A stretch of DNA of 64,000 bases from Bostrychus sinensis. Its lineage: Eukaryota; Chordata; Actinopteri; Gobiiformes; Eleotridae. This document shows positions 48,510 through 62,300 of the stretch, piece after piece. The DNA is taken from assembly GCA_020698575.1 (NCBI GenBank), contig CM036243.1, forward strand, positions 27,511,403 through 27,575,402, given 5' to 3'. The notes beneath the pieces are model-generated. The model saw only the letters and a list, made by a program, of their open reading frames with translations, searched no databases and was not told the origin of the DNA. Position numbers and translations under genes: made by a program. Numbering within the stretch: position 1 is the stretch's first letter; the number at the start of each line of letters is the position of its first letter.

Positions 48510-51307
48510 ATGGTAAGAATATTATTTGTTGTTGAGCACTATTTAAAATTACTTAACGTGAATAATAATTGCGGTTTTAGTACATTATCTTTGCTAATAA
48601 TGCTAGTTCCCAAGCATCTTCTCTTGAGCTAATTTAAAAGCTATTGTATCGTAATACATTTTGTTATGCATCAGTATTTATAAATCGGTGCTTTCAAATA
48701 AAGTATTATGGACGATCAAACAGCTGACTGTATGACACACATAAGTAGAAAAGGACAGATTTACATTTTACATTTAGTACACTGAGCTAGCTTTAAGTTG
48801 TGCTGTGACATCCTCACTGCATGACATGAGCAAAAGTGATTACCCGCTGCTGCCAAGATGTTTTATGACAAAGAAAATAAATAAATAAATGAAAAAATAC
48901 ATTTAGTACAATGTATATTTTGGAGCCAATTCAATTTTATATAGGTACAGACAGAAGTAAGTCATTACTACACTTAGACAACACACAGTAACAATAAAAC
49001 ATGATCTGTAAGCCTATAGATGACCTAAAGGAGGGTATTATGGCTATCTCCATCAAGTTTGTCATTAAATACTTCATGAATTGCATTGAAGAAAACCCAA
49101 ATTAGCTTTGAAATTGTTAAGAGGTCATTTATGCTCCATTGTGTTTTTCTTTCAGTCTATTATGTCGTATAATGGTGGGGCTGTTATGGCCATGAGAGGG
49201 AAGAACTGTGTGGCGATTGCAGCAGACCGAAGGTTTGGTATCCAGGCTCAGATGGTCACCACAGATTTCCAGAAGGTCTTCCCTATGGGAGAGAGGCTGT
49301 ACATCGGGCTGGCGGGACTGGCCACTGATGTTCAGACAGTGTAAGTGTAGATGATAAACCAGGCCATGATTAGACTGAACATTATTAATCTCACAGCAGA
49401 GAAATTTACTTGTCAAGGCAGCTCTTAATACAAAATAAAGTGAGCATGCATCAAAAACAAAAGGTGCCATACACATTATTTACAAGAAACTGGCTAAAAA
49501 AAAGCAAATAATATGTAACATAATGAATATAAAATATGAAATTATAGGACAAAATTCTGTTGATTTTAGATTTAGACTCTAAAGACTGCAGGTGAATGTG
49601 TTTGCTATTCCTGGTGCCCCGGGTCAATTCACAAGCCTCCTCTGTTTTTACTCCACTCCACTAAAACTGATGGTTAGATGAGAGCAGTTGCTTTTTGTAG
49701 ATGAGATTAAAATGTTTGTCCTATAATTTTGTCACTAATTAAGAAAAAATATAAAGTTATGGTGTAAGACCCAGACCAATTTTTGAAAAGCTCTGTACAT
49801 GGTGTTTAGCATTCTGACTAACTAGTATACATTTCATAGGGCTTTATGGATAGAGCTGCACTGAGATACTGTCCTAAATAATTATGGAATGCCTCCATTA
49901 ATAATAATGTCCTTTGTCCTGTTGACAGAGCTCAGAGGCTTAAATTTAGACTGAACCTGTACGAGCTGAAAGAAGGTCGTCAGATCAAGCCCAAGACTTT
50001 CATGAGCATGGTGTCCAACTTGTTGTATGAACGAAGGTGAGTGTGCAACATCCTAGATTACAACGATCAAGCATAACATTATGACCACTTACAGGTGGCG
50101 TGAAGCACCTTTTAGGGGGGTGTTAGGGGGTGGTATATGTTAGACAGAAAGTGAACATTTTGTCCTCAAAAGTTGATGTGTTAAAAGCAGGGAAAGGGGC
50201 AATTAGTTTGGGAGTTTGACAAGGGCCACATTGTGATAACTAGACGACTGGGTCAGAGCATCTCCAAAACTGCAGCTCTTGTGGGGTGTTTCTGGTCTGT
50301 AGTGGTCAGTGTCCATCAAAAGTGGTCCAAGAAAGGAACCTTGGTAATGAATCAGTGACGCACATGCTGAGTGAAAAGCTGTCTCGTGTGGTCAACAGGT
50401 AAGCTATTCCATAGCTCAAACTGTTGAAGAAGCTAATACTGATTCTTACTGAAAGGTGTCAGAATACATAGTACATCACAGTTTGTTGCATATTAAGCAG
50501 GTGGTCATAACACATGACATTATGACCACCAATAATAAGCAGGTGGTGATAATGTTATGCCTGATCGATCTTAAATACTAATGAAACTGCTGTGGCTCAC
50601 TGTGCGGCCATTCTCAAAGGTTTGGACCGTACTACATCGAACCTGTGATTGCTGGACTCGACCCCAAAACTTCTGAACCATTCATCTGCTCCCTGGACCT
50701 GATCGGCTGCCCCATGGTGACGGAGGACTTTGTAGTGAGCGGCACTTGCTCAGAGCAAATGTATGGCATGTGTGAATCACTGTGGGAGCCAGACATGGTA
50801 AGTAGTGTTAGTAGGTTGCTAAATCCCCAAGGTCTTAATGTCTTAAAAATGTATTAAATTTGTCAAATTTAAGGGCATAATAGTATTACATTTCATGGCC
50901 AGCTATTAAATTGTGTCGATCTAGCTCATAAATATTCAGATTGCAATAAGCCAACCTGCTAAAGATGTCTTTATAAGCTGTAATAATAATGAATAAAAAA
51001 AACCCTGTTACATTTATGAGATTAAACACTGTATTTCCACTTTTTAAATAGCTGATCATAATGAAATATGTTTGAATGTGCAGGAACCAGAGGATTTGTT
51101 TGAGACCATCTCTCAGGCCATGCTCAATGCTGTTGATAGAGATGCTATTTCTGGCATGGGAGTAGTTGTACATGTCATGTAAGTACTGAGGAACCAGTTC
51201 ATCTTATCTATATGTTACAAGGATTGTCAAGTAACTATTTAAATCTTTTCTTTGACAGTGAAAAAGATAAGATTACCACAAGAACTCTGAAGGCCAGAAT
51301 GGACTAG
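48510..51307 (+). CDS. psmb3: Proteasome 20S subunit beta-3
   Basis: Six coding exons: 48510-48512 (ATG only), 49156-49340, 49929-50036, 50620-50797, 51084-51178, 51259-51307. All GT-AG, phases agree; 618 nt, 205 aa, the length of human PSMB3. Recognisable blocks: MSIMSYNGGAVMAMRGKNCV, IAADRRFGIQAQMVTTDFQK, LYIGLAGLATDVQTV, IAGLDPKTSEPFICSLDLIG and EKDKITTRTLKARMD. Beta-3 is one of the four inactive beta subunits; the sequence starts without a removable propeptide and has no N-terminal catalytic Thr, as expected. It sits in the beta ring of the 20S core in cytosol and nucleus. No exon is damaged. AATAAA at 51354 and 51396 mark the 3' end. Intron 3 hosts a Tc1-like relic. Confidence 0.98.
50065..50567 (+). 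mobile_element. Internally deleted Tc1-like transposon in psmb3 intron 3
   Basis: Ends are inverted: GATCAAGCATAACATTATGA at the left and ATAATGTTATGCCTGATC at the right. The plus strand reads a broken helix-turn-helix fragment (RRLGQSISKTAALVG, then VVSVHQKWSKKGT) like the N-terminal DNA-binding part of Tc1/mariner transposases, followed by stops. The catalytic DDE region is absent. A second internal copy of the terminal motif (about 50500-50530) suggests deletion or rearrangement. Confidence 0.7.
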
Positions 51308-51859
51308 AGCTTCTCATTTTCCCACTGTTTACCAACACAATAGTTTTGTATAAAAATAAACATGAATGCTTGTACTGTCTTTTTTCTTATTGCTCAATAA
51401 ATAAAACTGGGTTTAAACAAATGTCAATTTTTCATTGAGTCAATGGTCGGGGTTGTACAAGTACAGCCGTCACGAACTAAACATGTTACAGTTATTTTGC
51501 TCGAATTTTATTAGTGATGCCCCTAATGGCGCCATGCTGATGTTTTTATTCATATTCAAACCATCTGAATACCTTTTAAAACTTTATTAAAGCAATTTTG
51601 TAACTTGGTAAATAGATTTTATTTTTTCCTATCTGCTAGGTATTGTTTTTTTTTTATGGTTTTACTGGTTTTAGATTTAAAAATAAATAGAATATAGTTT
51701 AGCTAAAAGAAGCTTTCATGTAACAAAAAAAAAATGGCTGTATGCCTTAATGGTTACTGTCAAATGCTTTTATTCCACACTAAACATGACAACGTAACAT
51801 TAATCAGAAGTACTGTTTTATTTAAAATGGCTCTCAGCTGTATCATGAGAATTACCAGA

Positions 51860-52030
51860 TATACTGAAACTCTAAATTGCCCCTAGTGAATGAATGTGAG
51901 AGTGAATGGTTGTCTGTCTGTGTAGGTCTCTGCGTCAGCCCTGTGACTAACTGGCCACTGTCCAGGAAGTATCCTGCCTAAGGCCCATAGTTATAGGCTC
52001 CAGTACATGTGGCCCCTAATGGGAAGCTTG
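51860..52030. repeat. Dispersed LINE-tail-like repeat
   Basis: Shares with 54290-54450 and (inverted) 59450-59570 and 59615-59765 the blocks AAATTGCCCCTAGTGAATGA, CTGTCCAGGAAGTATCCTGC and AAGGCCCATAGT. A very common teleost interspersed sequence, here between the psmb3 and pip4k2b 3' ends. Confidence 0.65.
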
Positions 52031-52159
52031 GTATTAGTAATTTCTATAGTAGTACCACATTTAGATATAAAAATGCCATTGTGAAAATGCATTATTATTG
52101 CTGTATAACTTTGTATCATTGTTCATAGAAAATGCTGGCATAAAAGAAAAAAATGCAAA

Positions 52160-53358
52160 TATTTATTACTTTATTTATTCATAAAAATTGTTCTCGATTG
52201 TATCATTTGATCAAAACCCACTTGTATCACAAATGTGTTAACAAGACGCTTGATGGAGAGACTAGCCCAAAATAAGAATATAATGTTAAGCACAATAATT
52301 AAAAAGACAATTAATGTAACTTCAGATCCCAAATGTCATAAAAAAGTGCAGGCCAACAACCAAAACAAGATAAAACTCCCTTTAATATGCAATGAACCAT
52401 TTTCAAGTAACCTTTTTTCTAATGTCTGTTGGTAACAAAACAATACTGTATACAAACACAAAATTGCTACATTAATGTAAACAAGATATAAAAATGATCC
52501 TTATGGTAATAAAACAAGTATCTGTTGCAGAATTCCCCTTTTGTGTGAAGTTTTCACGTTAGACCAACCTCCACCAAGCTCACGGTTAAAATTTCAAAAA
52601 TATTCAAAAACAATATGGCAACATAACATTCAAAACACCAAGTTTTTTTTTTTTTTGCCTTTTTTGTCCGTTTTCATCTTAACACTCAGATGCTAACTTT
52701 AGTGGTTTGATGTTTTCATCTTACTGTTGGTGGAGTCTCATGTACACGTCATTGCCATGCATTTTTGACATTGCATTCAGTTACTTATACATATATTAAT
52801 GTGTTTATTCCCTGTTTTTTCCAATTAGCTGTTGTTTGAGTGAGAAAGACAGAAGTTTGATGTTGACTGTTAAAGTGTCATGCAATCTGACCATTCTCTG
52901 CGTCTGTGATAGTTTACATCGGTGTGTGTTTGTTATCTAAGAGAAATCATGAGAACAATAACAACATGAACAGAAATTGGAGGAGACTGTGAACTGCTAA
53001 AGCTGACACACTCATTCAAGGCATTAGTGACACGGTTCCTGTGCTGGCGTGAGAAGAAACGACGTGGCAAAAGACGACCAGGAGATCTGTATGAGACAAA
53101 TTCACCAAAGAAGATCTTGAGTTTTTTCTTATGAAGTTGAGCGGTGGAGAAGTGGACAGTCATTGTTTGTGTGTGGGACTTGTAACAGCCTCTGTCTGCA
53201 CATCCTTCCTGGGGTAGGATGGGAGTTAATTTTTCTTTAAAGGGGAACAGAGTTAGGAACATGGGACAAATTATTAAAGAGGGGGAAAAGTTGAAATAAG
53301 TGCGTGGCAAATCTATGACGAGAAAAGGAGGTGACTGGCTGGACTGGGAGAGATGAGT
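52160..53358 (-). other. pip4k2b: Probable pip4k2b 3' untranslated region
   Basis: Follows the stop codon on the minus strand. AATAAA signals on the minus strand occur at 52161-52180, giving a 3' UTR of about 1.2 kb. A T-tract lies at 52642-52655 on the plus strand. The gene is convergent with psmb3, whose transcript ends about 750 bp away. Confidence 0.5.
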
Positions 53359-56300
53359 CTATGATAAGATGTTGGACATGAATTCGTAGAATCGTTTGGA
53401 GTACTGCTCCGGATTCACCGTCGAGATTTCTGCCCCCGCCTAAGAAAAGAAACAATGAATTCATCAACTTCATAAATAAGAATTAGGGTGACCACCTGCC
53501 CCCATTTTTGGTTGTACTGCACAGCCATTTAGGCCTCTGTCCCTCCGTCCCACTTATTAAGATAAAATGCCTCTTTTCCATTGGTGCTCAGTGGATCTTA
53601 TAAAAAGTGAGATTCAAGTTAAGAAGAACAAGGTAAGGTCAGTATTCCCTATGTAAAATAAAAATAAATATTTGTGGAAATCCCGTCTTGAAAGGTTGAA
53701 TTATATATAGTTGGTGTGTTGCTGCCCCTATATTTCAGTGCTTTGATTTTTTTCTGTTCCATCTTTTTTATTCCAATAGATAAAGTCTCAGTAAAGACAT
53801 TTAGCAAAATGTGCACATCAAATGTTTTATAGGCTCTAAACTGAAGCAACTTTTATGTCAGTAAGTGGTAGATTTGTCTATCAAAACATTTATTTAGAGT
53901 CCGTCCCACCTTGTCCCACCAAATTGCACAACTTGTCCCACTTTTTGTACTTTTTAAGCTGGTCACTCTAAAAAGAAGAAACCTTTAAAAAACATTGACA
54001 GGAGATAAACAGTTGAGTGAGTAGCTTGCTCAATAAAGTTGTGCTTCCCTACACCCCCTTAAAACTATTTTAGGCGGCAGTAGTAGGTGGGCGCAGGTTG
54101 GTGGTTCAATCCCCACTACAGGCATTGCATACTATTGTTGTGTCCTTGGGAAAGACAGTTCACCCACCTTACCTGTAAGAATGTGATTGAGGAGTGAATA
54201 ATGCAATGTAAAGCACTTTGAGTATCTAGATAGGCACTACAGAAATCCAAACGCATTATTGTTATTATTTCATTTTAGGTGAACTGAATTGGTGACTCTA
54301 AATTGTCCATAGTGAATGAATGTCAGAGTGTCAATCTGTGTTAGGCCCTGTGTCAGCCCTGCAACTAACTGGCTGCTATCCAGGATGTCCCCTACCTAAG
54401 GCCCATAGTTTCTGGGATGGGCTCCAGCCACCCCTAACAGAAATAAGCTGGATAAGATAAATTAATTATTCTATTGCAAAAGGTTTTGAGACAGCCAGTG
54501 GTCTACTATCATAATAATTTCTGGCTCTATAGACTAATTTCCTGGTCCATTGCATGTTTATATTACTGACATAACAGTTATTGGTTCTTTTAATGTTCAA
54601 AGTGGATCTGACACAGCTGCAATTACATTTAGGCATTTCCTCAGTTATCACCACTTTAATTGATTCCTTTATGCTGTACGTTCATGCCTTGTTGCTCCGT
54701 CCAATTCTGCATTCACTGGCAGAAAAAGAAAGGATGAAAGAATGGCTATTATCTTATTCAGACTAAAATATTGCAACACTTAGTATATTGGTCAAGAGCA
54801 GTCCTCCATTCGTCACCTTCAGGGGGTGCAAAATGCCGCTGCCTGTGTGTTAAAAGGGATCAAAAAGCTGGGGTACATCACCCCTGTTTTAGCTGCTCTG
54901 CACTGGCTTCCAGTTCATTTTAGGATTAATTTTTAAATTTTAATGATTGTTTTTAAATGTCTTAATGGCATGGCTCCTTTGTACTTATCTGAGCTTCTGC
55001 AACCTCACACACCAGCCAGAACTCTGAGGTCTGCAGATCAGCTACTGCTGGAAGTGTCTTGCTCTAGGCTTGTGAGCAGAGGGGACAGTGTTCTCAGTCG
55101 CAGCTCCTAAACTGTGGAACAGTCTACCTCTTCACCTTAGAGCTGCCCAGTCTCTTGAGCATTTAAAAACTAAGTTTTTCCTCATTAGTTTTTAACACTG
55201 TTGAGCTGACACTTTGGCCTTTTAGTACAGTGTTGTCTGTTGTTTGATTTGTTTCTATACTGTTTTTGTTCAATTCTTTTTTACATTATTTTAAAGTTTA
55301 TTAGAGAGGATTTAATTTAATAGGTAATTTTAATTTTAATTTTAATTAAAGGTTTAATAGAGAGGAAGTAGATTTATAATAATAGTACTGCTTGTAGAGC
55401 ACTTTGGTTAACTGAGGTTGTTTTTAAATGTGCTATATAAATAAGTTTGAAATTATATGCACTCTTACCCCATGTTTCACAGTTTTGGCAGCATGTGCAG
55501 CTTTTTTCTTTGCGTCATAGTGCGTAAGGATGTCGATGATAGCCATGAAGTATACCTCCTTTTTCACAGCTCCTAAAAAAACAACAAATAAACATTTTCA
55601 CTTCTGACCCTTGAATCAAATGCAGCCAGCCATGCGTTAAACAACAATCTGTGTTTAGTCTACAGCAGATGTCCCAAACAGCTCACCGTACTGGCTCTTG
55701 ATTGCGTAAACGTCCACAGAGGGATCAAACTCCCCAGGGCCAAAGAATCCTCCGCAATTGAGAGGGTTCCCGGGACTGTCCGGAGGTGTCCCGAATGAGC
55801 CGGTCAGCGCACCTCCCCCCATCCCGTCATTCTCGTACTCGTCGTCTTCTCCGGTGCCCTCCACGTCCATCTCCTCCTGCTCGGCCCGCTCCACGTCATG
55901 GATCCCCACCAGCAGACTGTAGTCCATGATCTTCAGAGTGGCCAAGAACTAAAAGCACAATAACAACACGAGTCACATTCAGGAACATAAGACTGATTAA
56001 AGCAACACTATGCAACTCTTAGTACCTAATCGGCACCATATAAATCATTTTACAATAGTGACATGATAATATTGGCAGGTCTGTTGATATTAAACAGACT
56101 ATAACCCCTATTTTAAACACTAAGTGTCACATGTTTGACGGCTTTACAACAATGTACAGTACAATGTGCAATGTAATGTAATGATAATTTCATAAATACT
56201 TAGCATTAAGCAGGCACAAATTAAACTACATTGCCTTCACAATTAAATAATAAACACAATTACGTGAGCCGGACAGGAGGCAACCCTTCTTTGTTTACAT

Positions 56301-59300
56301 CAGGCGTCTTCCTTTTTCAAGTTCGTTTTACAAAGTTGGACAATGAGAAATGAGAAATACCCCTTACAACAAGCATTTTCGTTCGTCAACTGGGACAAGT
56401 TCAAATGAATTATACTTACCGAGCTAGTCAGAACACATCAAATGATCAATACTAATTTGCACCGATGAGTGGATGATAGGATGATTATAAAAAGTAGAAA
56501 GTTGCAGAGCAGCACAACAGCCTCTAGTGCAGTGTCTCCAAAATGGTGTTCCAGGACACCAAAAATGGGTAAAAAGATGGTTGAATATAGTTTTAATGTT
56601 CATCTTATTTGAACCCAAAATACTGTTTTAATTTCCTGAAACTGTATACCTTCTGTAAAAAGTGGGTCACTTTTTGATCAGCGATGAAATTGACTCTCAC
56701 AATCAGACCAGTAGAGAACCACTGCTTTAGTATTCAGGTGTACAGTCAGAAAAGTTGCATAGCATGGTTGAGCACCAGAGTAATCAATACATGACTTTGC
56801 ATTGCAATAGCTGCAGCCTAGTAATTCAGATTTTCACCACTTGGGGACACTGCAGTGGGTATTGTTCACAGTGACTGTTATTCTCTGTCAAATAAAAAGC
56901 AGTGTGGTACTGCCTTTGGGGAAAAGAGCCTGCAGAGTTCAAAACAATAACACAAGACCCAGATACTACTGTACAGAGAAGAACTGTGGGAATTTGGCAA
57001 AATGCAATATTTTCCACTGGACATGACGTTGCCTTGATATTTTATAATCATTAAGATAAACTTTGATGTTTGTCCAAGACAAGAAAGACAAAATTTGTTC
57101 AACAAAGCAATGTGATGGATATGGAATATGTTTAGATTTTTTTTTTTTACATAGTATTACTTGAATATATAGTTCTACCTTTAATTAAATTGTGGCTACA
57201 AAAGTGCAGAAAACTGTGATTTAGACAATGTAATAAAACCTAATTATAATTTAAGAAATTGGTATAAAGACATGTCATTTTACCTAAAATGTTATTATCA
57301 AACCAGTTCTTACCTCAACATCACGTTTTAGCTTGTCCAAAAATAACTTCTTATTTTCATCTCCTATTTGCAGCTTATGGCCTTCATTCAGGAAGTCGTT
57401 GTCTTTGAAGGTGGGGAGTTCTTTAGCCTAAGCAGACAGAGATTTTATGGTTATACGTGAGCAATAGGAAGTGAAACCTATGCATTTACGACTTTGGTGA
57501 ATCAACATAACCATTTACCTATAAGTATTGTTTGACTACAGTTTACATAACGTCCTTATCATCAGTTGGTCTCTGTTATCTTATCACTATCCAACTACTA
57601 AGAGCGTTTTCACTGTGAGGGCCTTAAGCACACAAGATAATCACATGACACAGAGGCAGAGGACATGAAAGCATTGCTCTCAAACTTTTCATACCTCAGA
57701 AAACATGTGTTGCTGCAAGTACCATCTTTAATGGGCTAAAATGAGCCTAAATAAGGACTAAACCAGGACTAAGCTTGGATTTAACAAGGACTAAATCTGG
57801 ACTAAACCGACACTAAACCAGGACTAAACCAAGTCTGAGCCTGAAATTAACCAGCACATAACCAAGATTAATTTATAACTATAGCAGGTCTAAATAAGGA
57901 CTAAACCAGGACTAAACCAGCACATAACCCAGACTAATCTATGACTAAACCAGCTCTCAGCCAGGACTAAACTAGGACTAAACCAGCATATAACTAGGAA
58001 TAAACCTAATCTGGAACTAAAGCAGGTCAAAGTCAGAAAAAAACAAAAAACATTACCAGGACTAAACTAATACTAATGTAGGACTTAACCAGATCTAATC
58101 TAGGACTAAATCAGCACATAACCAGAACTAATCTAGGACTAAACCAGGTCTAAGCCACGACTAAACCAGCATATAACCAGGACTAGTCACGGTCTAAATT
58201 AGTAGTAAACCAGCACATGACTAGGACTAACCCAATACTAATCTAGTACTATGTATACCGGCTCTATGCTAAGACTAAACCTGGTCTATGCCAAGACTAA
58301 ACCTGGTCTATGCCAAGACTAAACCTGGTCTATGCCAAGACTAAACCAGGTCTATGCCAAGACTAAACCAGGTCTATGCCAAGACTAAACCAGGTCTATG
58401 CCAAGACTAAATCAGCACATAGGCAGGACTAATTTAGTACTAAACCAGGTCTAAACCAGGACTAAGCAGTGGTCTATACTATGATCAGTAAATAAATTCA
58501 ATCCCCAAACAGAACACAACAGGGATAAAACTGGCTCTAAATTAGCCTAAATCTGAATTGACTCCTGCATACCACCAGTGGTACTTGCACCACAGCTTGA
58601 GAACCACTGCTCTAATAAAATACATCTGCAGACTTAATTTAGATGTCATTTCACAGCAAGTTTGTTTCTGGGTGAGCTAAGGGCATTTATTTTTGTCACC
58701 CCATGCCACCAGCTGTCAACACACCAAAATGAAACGCACCTTCTCCTTGTCGCTGGCTTCCCTTGAGACCGTGGATCCCTTAAAATGAGCATAAAAGAGA
58801 CAAAAATAGCAATAAATGAAAGATGCCTAAAATACAACAGCGGAAATGTTCGCTTATTAGACGCTTTTCCCCTGACAGTGTCTTGCAAAGATGTTGGATG
58901 TTTTGTGTTTATACTTGGCAGAGCATGAAGCGTTTAGTGAGGGCTGGGAGAAGAAAAATCTGTTTTGAAGTAGAGAGCAGTTTTACACTTTGCTCCCGTT
59001 ATGTGTGAAAGAGACATTTGTTTGTCATATTCGGGGGACTGAGCTTTTAGAGGATACAACAATGGCTCGAACACAAGGGACCGCAATAAACGGATCCACT
59101 GTGCGACAGCTGCATCTGTTCAGTCATTTGGAGCAGAACAGTTTTGAACATTTCAGGCTGCGTGCTGTCTGGGCCCCTGTTAGCAGTGAACCTGAAGCCA
59201 AATAATATTTACCTCTTCAACATATATCTCTTTTTATATCAGGTTGTGTGGGTGCAGTTTTAAATGGCATAATCTTGACCATCTTGAAGATATCAAGTGT

Positions 59301-62300
59301 TAATTTTTGTGTAGAGCATTGTTGGGAAACATAGGGTTAGATACTTACAGGAGAATAATATTATGTTATTATTAATATTTCTTACATAAAATACATTAAA
59401 TCAGTGGTTCTCGATTGGTTGTGAAGTAATTTTTTTCTCTGATCATTTTATTGCGACCCACTTTTTAAAGATGTTAATTCATTCTGGCGTAGCTGGAGCC
59501 TATCCCAGCAACTACTATGGGCCTTAGGCAGGATACGCCCTGGACAATGGGTCCCTATGCAGAACCAATGTTATTTTTCGAAATTATTTAACTATGTTTT
59601 TCAGTATATTCATTCATTTTCTTCCGCTTATTTCCATTAGGGTTTGCTGGGAGCCTAGCCCAGGAACTATGGGTTTTTGGCAGGGTACACCCTGGACAGA
59701 GACAAACATAAACAACCATTCACTTTCACATTCATTCACTAGGGGCAATTTAGAGTCATCAAAAATCTGTTTCAACATTTCATCTACTAAACAATTTTTA
59801 GCTTTAGTAAAGATAGTATATTTAACCTCCCGGCAACCCACTTTTGCGAACAGATCCACCAGCCTCTGCTGTACTTCACCACATAATACACTTTCTACAA
59901 TCTTTTTCTTTCCTTGCAGGTTATCCCATATTGATTTGGCAGTTTACACCGGATGCTCCTCTCAATTTATTCGGGCTTGGGATTGGCTCAAGGACTACAC
60001 TGGCTTGTCATCCCCTGTGGCTTGATTAATATACATACAAACTACAGTTACTTGCCCTTTTATCCAATTAGAAGCAAGAAAGTCACAGTTGTTTAAATTT
60101 ACTCAACAATAGTCACATAGATGTTTGTTAGCTCAGTAGGTTAACTATGTGTTTTATTTTAATTTGCATCTGTGCCAAAATAGCTGTATTAAATGTTCCA
60201 ACTATCTAGTAAAATATGATGTTGTCTAGACTCGGCTCTACCTTCAGGTCATATTTGCGGTGCACGGTGAGGCGATGGCTGAATACATTCCTGGTGACCA
60301 CCATATAAGTCTCCACGCCGTCCACTGTTAGCCTGTACATGCCCAGGAACTGAGGGAGCAGCGTGTTGCCATGACACTCCACAATAAACTGGACACAAAG
60401 AGAAGAGGGAGGACCGGGAAAGAGTGGGAGTGAGGAATCAAATATACAGCACGAAAACTGATTAGAAAAAGACAAAACAGTCATATCAACTGCAGTGATC
60501 CACCAGTTTGCATATGCATAATGTAAGACTGGATTAGATAACAAGACAACATACACAATATTTAGAGTGAGGATTATCTACAAAGCCAGATCTGATGTAA
60601 AAGTGTCTGTATTTCAACCCAAAACATTTAAATTTTTCTCATCACTTCATGTAAAAATATTGTTAAGTGTATCCAACATAAACAAAACTGCCAGGTTCCT
60701 AGTTTGCGGTCATATAAAGGGTACTTCTGCTTTTACTTTTGGCTTTTCCATTTCAGGGGTTGCCACAGCAAATCAACTACAAACACTACCATCTGCATCA
60801 TTTTCTCTCACACCAACTAACTTCATGTCCTCTTTCACTGCATCCATAAATCTCCTCTTTGGTCCTCCTTTAAGCCTCTTGTCTGGTAGCTCTAGCCTAC
60901 TGCAGTCAAATAAATGGGTACAAAATCCTGATATTTTTACATACTATATACCTTTTATGCTAGCAATATACCTGGTGGTATTTCTTTAGGATGCTGTGCA
61001 TCTCTGCGATGTCCTCACTGGACACAGTTTTGATTACAAAGCGATGGTCGTAGCTGGAGAGGAAGCGGTTGCCAAAGCGCCCCTGAGAGTCGCTGTTCAG
61101 TGGGGCACTCCTCGTTAGTGAGTTCTGCCAAAAACAAAACCAGGCCAATAAGTGATTTAAGTGATTTTTTTTCTCCAAATATGTTTCCCCCTCAGTACTG
61201 ACCTGGTAGTCCTGGTCGTCGATGCCAAACCTCTCCCTCAGGTTTCTGAACACCATGGGACAGTACTCTTTGAACTTAAAGCGACTAGGCAGATTTTCTC
61301 TGGAGCGGTGACAAACACAGGAGAAAGGCTTTAGTAATGCTCAATGATGCATACTAATCAGCAAAAACAATTGATTCGCTCTCCTTTTCTGTTTTCACGA
61401 CTTGAAGTCAATTGAAACTGAGCAAGACTATGATTATTATTATTTACTTTTAGAATAAAAACATTATCAAAATGTTTAGGTTATGAATATGTTAAAGTAG
61501 AGTACAAAATGCAAAGCTTTCCTATAAACAGACAAAGAAATAAACAATATGTATTGTTTGTAACAGTATGCCTTCTCATGATAAAATAAAATAAATAATA
61601 AAATATAAAAAAAGGACACAAAACTGTTCCTCTAATTATAGTCGGATCAACTTGCCCATCACAAATCTACCTCCAGCGGCTTTGAACACTGTTTATCACT
61701 GATGACTAAGAGCTGAGACTTTAAAATGCAAAAGCAGTGTCATTTGCATCTGATGCCCACAGCTTCACAGTGTTCAAACTGATTGTGTGTTTTTTGGATG
61801 CAGATCACTTTGTAGCCTTGTGTCTTTTTGAAGGATAATTATTTGCAGTGGCTCTATGTGGTCTGCTGTTACTCCCTATTACAGTTATACAGAGTGAAGA
61901 CAACTAATGGGCCCTTAGTAATTATTAATGATACACAGATGCAAAGCAAAACCTAATAAAGCACAAGCTACACAATAATAATAAATATATTACATTGACT
62001 TTAGAGCTGTCCAATGTTTAAAATAGGAGGTGTACATATTTTGTTTTATGAGAGTCAAACAGTCCCTAATGCTATTCTGCCACGAGCAACATTTGAATTG
62101 CAAAGACGCTCAGTTAAGTGCAAGTTATGCTTTGACAAAGTGTGTCAGTGTGAAGGCAACTTGACCTCAGAAGCATTATTTCACTTCCTGCATGGTCACA
62201 TTCAGTCAGAGGACAGCCAGGGGAGTAAATGTCACTGTACAGGACTGTGCAAACGTTCACCAGATCACTCTTTAGATCCAGGTTTTAAGGGATTCTGTAT

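Noticed and set aside
59594..60025. 143-codon plus-strand frame
   Set aside because: It runs through two unrelated dispersed-repeat fragments and has no conserved protein content.
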